From: Pyxidicoccus xibeiensis
GTDB taxonomy: Bacteria > Myxococcota > Myxococcia > Myxococcales > Myxococcaceae
Direction of reading: 5' to 3'
DNA: 64,000 nt
Assembly (NCBI RefSeq): GCF_024198175.1
Contig: NZ_JAJVKV010000005.1
Location: forward strand, 620,001-684,000
Position 1 is the first letter of the stretch. Every line of letters starts with the position of its first letter. The notes under the pieces are model-generated. The model worked only from the letters and a program-made list of their open reading frames with translations. It was not told the DNA's origin and searched no databases. Below are positions 59,738 to 64,000 of this stretch, piece by piece. The position numbers and the translations under genes are program-made.

Positions 59738-60882
59738 ACCTGCGTCCCATGCGGCTCGCCGCGCTGGCGCTGCTGCTCCTGCTGCCGATGGTGGCCGGCG
59801 CCGCGCCGAAGCAGCTCGTGCTGCTCTTCACCGGAGACAACGGGGGCGAAGTCGCCCCCTGTGGTTGAAGACACAACCCGTCTGGCGGTCTGGCCAGACG
59901 AAAGAAGGCGATTGAGCTGGAACGCGCGAAGGGCGTGCCGGTGCTCGTGATGGATGCGGGCAATGCGCTCTTCAAGAGCCGTGACAGCGGCGAGGCCCCG
60001 GACGCGAAGGCGCGCGCGGAGCTGCTGCTGTCGCAGATGGACGCGCAGGGCACCGTGGCCATGGCCGTGGGCACGCGCGACCTCGTGCTCGGCGTGGACT
60101 TCCTCAAGAGCAGGACGAAGAAGGCAAAGCAGCTGAAGCTGCTGTCCGCCAACCTCGTGGATGGCCAGGGCAAGCTCCTCTTCGCCGCCTCCACGGTGGT
60201 GGACGCAGGGGGCATGAAGGTCGGCGTGGTGGGGGTGTCTCCCGCCACGGACAAGCCCGTGTCCGCGGGGCCGGGCGCGAAGGGCAAGCCCGCCCCGACG
60301 ATGCAGGGCCTGCCGACGCAGCCCGCGGTGGCGGCCGAGGCGAAGCGCCTGCGCGAGCAGGAGAAGGTGGACGTCGTCCTGGTGCTGGCGGCGGTGCCCT
60401 ACGACGAGGCCCTCCGCCTGGCAGAGAGGGTGGAAGGCGTGGACTTCGTGGTGCAGTCGCACGAGGGCCGCGGCGTGGGCATGGCGCAGCGGCAGGCGCT
60501 GGCCACCGTGATTCCGCCGGGAGACCGGGGCCGCCAGCTGGCGCGGCTGGAGCTGGGCCTGGAGGGCACGGGCCGCTTCAAGGACATCTCCGAGACGGAC
60601 CGGGCCAAGCAGAGCCTGGGAATCGTGGAGAGCAACCTCGCCCGGGCGAAGGAGCGGCTCAAGGCCGCCCCGGATGCGGCGGCGAAGGCCTCCCTGGAGC
60701 AGGCGGTCGCCAGCCTGGAAGCCCGGCGGACGGCCTTGAAGAAAGTGGCCGAGGGCGGCGCAACGGGCGCCGGCCGCACGCATCTACTGTCGTACATCCA
60801 GCTCGGAAACGAGGTTCCGTCGGACCCGGCCGTCCAGAAGTTGGTGGAACGCGTCGAACCCCCCGGCTCGGCGGCCCACTGA
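59734..60882 (+). CDS. probable selenoprotein: exported phosphoesterase-like protein with Sec45
   Basis: Read through an in-frame UGA (59866-59868), the gene encodes 382 residues with selenocysteine at 45. Residues 1-23 are a signal peptide. The first strand LVLLFTGDNGGEVAPCG leads to Sec, then RHNPSGGLARRKKAIE, matching exported 5'-nucleotidase/UshA-like phosphoesterases in which I recall the position as Cys (PCGC). The rest is this fold (VPVLVMDAGNALF, GGMKVGVVGVSPA, VDVVLVLAAVPYDEALRLAE, VDFVVQSHEGRGV) plus a coiled coil at about 295-340. Coding is clean on both sides of the UGA, and a SECIS-like hairpin lies right after it. A CGU redox motif is inferred. Confidence 0.85.
59866..59900 (+). 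promoter_or_regulatory. UGA codon and bacterial SECIS element
   Basis: After UGA 59866-59868 come 18 nt, then the apical loop GGUCUG (59887-59892), closed by a perfect 8-bp stem CGUCUGGC (59879-59886) / GCCAGACG (59893-59900). E. coli fdhF has the same GGUCU apical loop at the same 18-nt distance from its UGA. The usual bulged U is not seen in this stem. The element would be bound by SelB. Confidence 0.85.
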
Positions 60883-60895
60883 GTCCCAGCTGGTC

Positions 60896-60924
60896 TTGTG
60901 TAGCACCCGGCGCGCCGTTATAAG
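60896..60924 (+). promoter_or_regulatory. sigma-70-type promoter of rpmE
   Basis: TTGTGT (60896-60901), 17-bp spacer, TATAAG (60919-60924). Transcription would start near 60931, giving a leader of about 65 nt before rpmE. Confidence 0.55.
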
Positions 60925-60995
60925 CGCCGGCCACCCTCAGCGCCGGACCTCCCACCCGCGGGCGCGGTTGGGGGCAAGGCACCCTGGAGAGCGTC

Positions 60996-61319
60996 ATGAA
61001 GCCCGAGATTCACCCGGTTTATCCCCCGTCTCGCGTTACCTGTGCCTGCGGCAACACCGTGGAGACGAAGTCCACCCGCGGCTCGTTCTCGGTGGAAATC
61101 TGCTCGAACTGCCACCCCTTCTTCACGGGCAAGTACAAGCTCATCGACACGGCCGGCCGTATCGACCGCTTCCGCAAGAAGTACGCCGCCAACCCGGTGA
61201 AGGTCGAGGGCGCGTCTGCCGCTCCGGGCACTGCCGCCGAGGGCACGCCGGCCGCCGAGGGTGCTGCCGCCCCCGCCGCGAAGCCCGCCGCCAAGAAGGG
61301 CAAGAAGGCCGAGGCCTGA
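60996..61319 (+). CDS. rpmE: 50S ribosomal protein L31, with extended Ala/Lys/Pro tail
   Basis: A 107-residue L31 of the zinc-binding type. The core (1-70) has [51 protein letters not shown] with CxC and CxxC ligands. The remaining 35 residues are a low-complexity Ala/Pro/Glu/Lys tail ([17 protein letters not shown]) not present in most L31 proteins (about 70 residues). GGAGAG precedes ATG 60996. Confidence 0.95.
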   Translation: MKPEIHPVYPPSRVTCACGNTVETKSTRGSFSVEICSNCHPFFTGKYKLIDTAGRIDRFRKKYAANPVKVEGASAAPGTAAEGTPAAEGAAAPAAKPAAKKGKKAEA

Positions 61320-61533
61320 TTCACGGCCCCAGGGCTTCTTCACAGCCTGAGTCGTAACCCGTCGAGCAGGGTGTTGGAGGGCCTCCCACAGAGGCGCTCC
61401 CGCCCTGCTCGCGGCGCTTCTACAGCCTGCTACAGGCGTCAAGTTTCAGGGTGCTACAGACCAGAAATTAGACGTAGCAGCGAAGTCACCGCACATTCCG
61501 CCGCGTCCACGACGAGAGTCCGACGGAGGCGAG
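61320..61533. other. intergenic region between rpmE and the methyltransferase
   Basis: This 214-bp gap has no supported gene. The motif CTACAG occurs three times (61420, 61429, 61453) in a locally A+T-richer stretch that probably contains the methyltransferase promoter. The meaning of the repeats is unknown. Confidence 0.4.
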
Positions 61534-62415
61534 ATGTCCGCGCACGCTGCAGCCCCTTCCCTGAAGGTTGTCCGCCGCTCCCTGAGCGAGAGCGTCTACG
61601 CGAAAGGGGAGGCGTACACGCTGCTGCATGGCGACAGCCTGGAGCTGATGGAGCAGTTCGAGCCCCAGACGTTCGACATGATTTTCGCGGACCCGCCGTA
61701 CTTCCTCTCCAACGGCGGCACCACCTGCAAGGGTGGCAAGCGCGTCTCCGTGGCGAAGGGCAAGTGGGACGAGTCGCGCGGCGTGGAGGAGGACCACAAG
61801 TTCACCACCGCGTGGCTGGCGGCTTGCCAGCGCCTGCTCAAGCCCACCGGCACGCTGTGGGTGAGCGGCACCCAGCACGTCATCTTCAACGTGGGCTTCG
61901 CGATGCAGAAGCTCGGGTTCAAGCTGCTCAACACCGTCACCTGGTTCAAGCCCAACGCGAGCCCCAACCTGGCGTGCCGCTACTTCACGCACTCCACGGA
62001 GCTGCTCATCTGGGCCTCGCCGAAGTCGGGCGGCAAGCTGCAGCACACGTTCAACTACGCGCGCATGAAGGCGGAGAACGGCGGCAAGCAGATGCGCGAC
62101 GCGTGGGTGCTGCCGCCCTCCGGTGACGCGGAGCTGACCGCGGACGGCGAGGGCCGGCTGTGGACGCTCACCGTCCCGCGCGGCGGCGAGGAGAAGGCCT
62201 TCGGCAGCCACCCCACGCAGAAGCCGGTGGCGCTGCTGGAGCGCATCCTCGAGGCCTCCTGCCCCCCGGACGCGCTGGTGCTGGACCCCTTCAACGGCAG
62301 CGGCACCTCCGGCGTGGCGGCCCTCAAGCTGGGCCACCGCTACGTGGGCATCGACATGGACGAGAAGTACCTCGCCCTGTCGGAGAAGCGCCTGAAGGCG
62401 TCGTCGTCGAAGTAG
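61534..62415 (+). CDS. orphan N6/N4 DNA methyltransferase (beta-type)
   Basis: A 293-residue site-specific DNA methyltransferase: catalytic motif IV FADPPYFLSNGG near 50-60, then SAM-binding motif I DPFNGSGTSGVAAL near 250, the beta-class order. Also present: QKPVALLERIL and YVGIDMDEKYLALSEKRL. DPPY indicates adenine-N6 (or cytosine-N4) methylation, and it resembles DpnA/M.MboII-like enzymes. No restriction endonuclease is next to it, so it may be a regulatory or protective orphan enzyme. Confidence 0.9.
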   Translation: MSAHAAAPSLKVVRRSLSESVYAKGEAYTLLHGDSLELMEQFEPQTFDMIFADPPYFLSNGGTTCKGGKRVSVAKGKWDESRGVEEDHKFTTAWLAACQRLLKPTGTLWVSGTQHVIFNVGFAMQKLGFKLLNTVTWFKPNASPNLACRYFTHSTELLIWASPKSGGKLQHTFNYARMKAENGGKQMRDAWVLPPSGDAELTADGEGRLWTLTVPRGGEEKAFGSHPTQKPVALLERILEASCPPDALVLDPFNGSGTSGVAALKLGHRYVGIDMDEKYLALSEKRLKASSSK

Positions 62416-62430
62416 TCCCGGGCGCGCGGC

Positions 62431-64000
62431 TCAGCTGCGCGACAGGATGAGCTCCACGCCTTGCCGGGCGATGGGGTGGTAGCGCTCCCCGTGCTTCTTG
62501 AAGAGCGTGCGCGCCAGCCCCCGGTACTCGCGGGACGAGGACAGCACCCCGTACAGCGGCTTGAGGTACTTCATCCGGCCCACCTCACCGAGGAACGCCT
62601 CCGCGCGCCCCAGGGCTGGCTCCCAGCCCGCGCGCAGCGCCGCCACCAGCCACGACACCAGCACCTCCGAGTTGCGGCTGCGGGTGAGGCTGAAGCGCTC
62701 GTCGAGCTGCCGGAAGACGTCGCGCGGCGTGTCCGACGGCAGCCACTCCAGGTAGAGCTGCCACTCGGTGGGCGTCCAGTCCTTCACCGTCTCCGCGGAC
62801 GGCACCGTGCCGCGCACGCGCACCAGCGCCTCCAGCCGCGCCGAGCGGGGGGAGGGCGCACCCGGCGGCACACCCGGCCGATTCAGGTACGCGTCCGCGT
62901 CCACCTTCGCCAGCACCCCGGGCAGCTCGCGCTCCGTGAAGGCGACGAACTCCTCGGTGGTGAGCGCCTTGAAGCGGTACGTGGCCAGGTAGCGCCGGAG
63001 GAACTCGTCGAAGGCGGGGCGTCCCGCGGCGTCCTCCATGGCGCGCAGCAGGAGGTAGCCCTTCTCGTACGGAATCTGGGAGAAGGCCTCGTCCGGGTCC
63101 ACGCCCGCCAGGTGCGTGCGCAGCGCGGTGAGGTGCGGGTGGGCGCGGAAGTGGTGCAGCGCCTCCTCCAGCGCGCGCCGCCCCAGCGCGCCGTGCAGCG
63201 CGGCCACCTCGGGCCCCGCCAGCGCCTCCAGGATGCGCCGCTCGGCGAAGACGGTGAATCCCTCGTTGAGCCAGAAGTGCTCCGCGGACGCGTTCGTCAC
63301 GAGGTTGCCCGTCCACGAGTGCGCCAGCTCGTGCGCCACCACGTTGACGAGGCTCCTGTCGCCCGCAATCAGCGTGGGCGTGAGGAAGGTGAGGCGCGGG
63401 TTCTCCATGCCGCCGTAGGGGAAGGATGGGGGCATGGTGAGCAAATCGAAGCGCTCCCAGTCGTACGGCCCGAAGAGGGACTCCGCGGCGCGCAGCATGT
63501 CGTCCACGCCGGCGAACTCGTCCGCGGCCTCCTCCAGCAGCTCCGGCTCCGCCCACACACGCGAGCGCGGGCCCAGCTCCTTCGGCGCCAGGCTCCCCAC
63601 CGCGAAGGCCAGCAGGTACGGAGGCACCGGCTGCGGCATCTCGTAGTGCTCCTCCGCCTCCACGCCGTGCTCTTCGCGCCGCACGAAGCTGGCGGCCATG
63701 ACGGCCTTGAGCGCCTTGGGCACCCGCAGCGCCGCCCGGTAGCGGATGCGGATGCGCGGCGTGTCCTGCAGCGGAACCACGCTGCGCGCGTGGATGGCCT
63801 GGCACTGGCTGTACAGGAAGGGGTGCTGCCCCCCGGCCGTCTGCGAGGGTGTCAGCCACTGGAGCGCGCTGGCGCCCGGCGCCGTGCGGTAGCGGACTGT
63901 GAGCTGCTTGAGCCCCACCGGCAGCTCCACCCTCAGCCGGCTGCCCAGGATGGGCTCGGGCGGGGACAGGATGTAGGGCAAGGGGCGACCGCTTGCGTCC
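62431..64000 (-). CDS. M1-family zinc aminopeptidase, N-terminus beyond window
   Basis: A partial M1 peptidase, at least 520 residues. Visible are the substrate-binding PYGGMENPRLTFL (GxMEN), the zinc motif VVAHELAHSWTGNLVTNASAEHFWLNEGFT (HExxH-x18-E), and the catalytic Tyr region IPYEKGYLLLRAME. The helical C-terminal domain (HAEWQLYLEWLP-like, LTRSRNSEVLVSWL) is of the leukotriene-A4-hydrolase/cold-active aminopeptidase type. The frame runs open to the window edge (DASGRPLPYILS), so the start is outside. It is convergent with the methyltransferase gene, 15 bp apart. Confidence 0.93.
   Translation of the reverse strand, partial: DASGRPLPYILSPPEPILGSRLRVELPVGLKQLTVRYRTAPGASALQWLTPSQTAGGQHPFLYSQCQAIHARSVVPLQDTPRIRIRYRAALRVPKALKAVMAASFVRREEHGVEAEEHYEMPQPVPPYLLAFAVGSLAPKELGPRSRVWAEPELLEEAADEFAGVDDMLRAAESLFGPYDWERFDLLTMPPSFPYGGMENPRLTFLTPTLIAGDRSLVNVVAHELAHSWTGNLVTNASAEHFWLNEGFTVFAERRILEALAGPEVAALHGALGRRALEEALHHFRAHPHLTALRTHLAGVDPDEAFSQIPYEKGYLLLRAMEDAAGRPAFDEFLRRYLATYRFKALTTEEFVAFTERELPGVLAKVDADAYLNRPGVPPGAPSPRSARLEALVRVRGTVPSAETVKDWTPTEWQLYLEWLPSDTPRDVFRQLDERFSLTRSRNSEVLVSWLVAALRAGWEPALGRAEAFLGEVGRMKYLKPLYGVLSSSREYRGLARTLFKKHGERYHPIARQGVELILSRS

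Noticed and set aside
59734-59868. Reading the 44-codon frame as a complete small gene, or the locus as a pseudogene
   Set aside because: The frame continues in phase with conserved-looking residues directly after the UGA, and a SECIS-like hairpin has the exact fdhF-like loop and spacing.
1-64000. tRNA or rRNA genes and insertion sequences
   Set aside because: No cloverleaf with TTCGA-type arms, rRNA-like stretch or transposase frame was noticed by eye. A tRNAscan or Infernal run would be decisive.

Overview
The window is about 70% G+C and tightly packed with genes. It looks like the chromosome of a Myxococcus/Corallococcus/Pyxidicoccus-type myxobacterium. The signs are a eukaryote-like Ser/Thr kinase with TPRs, a Frz-ordered chemosensory operon, a sigma-54 activator, many Cys-rich or 'DAG'-linker lipoproteins, a DUF1800/DUF1501 pair and TIGR02266-like PilZ proteins. 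No rRNA, tRNA, CRISPR array or insertion sequence was seen.

Layout. 1-7.6 kb: an esterase, a kinase, and two near-identical GH114-type lipoproteins flanking a basic protein and an SDR. 7.7-11 kb: a lower-G+C accessory island with an AAA ATPase overlapping a Toprim/DUF4276-like gene, followed by a decayed pseudogene. 11-14.3 kb: a DUF1800/DUF1501 export pair. 14.4-16.9 kb: a RegB/RegA redox two-component system and a small heme-type membrane protein, with three copies of TGCGTC-N5-GACGCA. 17-25 kb: M28 peptidase, PilZ protein, GMC oxidoreductase, OmpA protein, dGTPase and a frameshifted lipoprotein beside a duplicated-domain partner. 25.3-27.4 kb: a LytS/LytTR pair joined by a triplicated 67-bp junction. 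27-36.6 kb: degenerate MBL protein, lipoproteins, SRAP, M43 protease, AraC/P450, a six-copy palindrome array, Gdx/SDR and TetR. 36.7-42.3 kb: a regulator/NatAB-like ABC operon with its own operators, and an Hsp70. 42.5-49.2 kb: AzlCD, a sigma-54-driven Cys-rich lipoprotein, an LRR protein, an NtrC-type regulator and a Cys-rich Pal. 49.3-58.8 kb: seven-gene Frz-like operon. 58.9-64 kb: a YbgF-like lipoprotein, a probable selenoprotein, L31, an orphan DNA methyltransferase and an M1 peptidase running off the end.

The strongest discovery is at 59734-60882. An exported phosphoesterase-like protein has an in-frame UGA at codon 45, inside a Cys-Gly-X motif. A perfect 8-bp hairpin follows, with loop GGUCUG placed 18 nt after the UGA, the same distance as I recall for the E. 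coli fdhF SECIS. I read this as a genuine selenoprotein rather than a broken gene. Next in interest are the AAA/Toprim-like pair (candidate defence system), the HK-microORF-microORF-RR coupling chain, and the RegA-box set.
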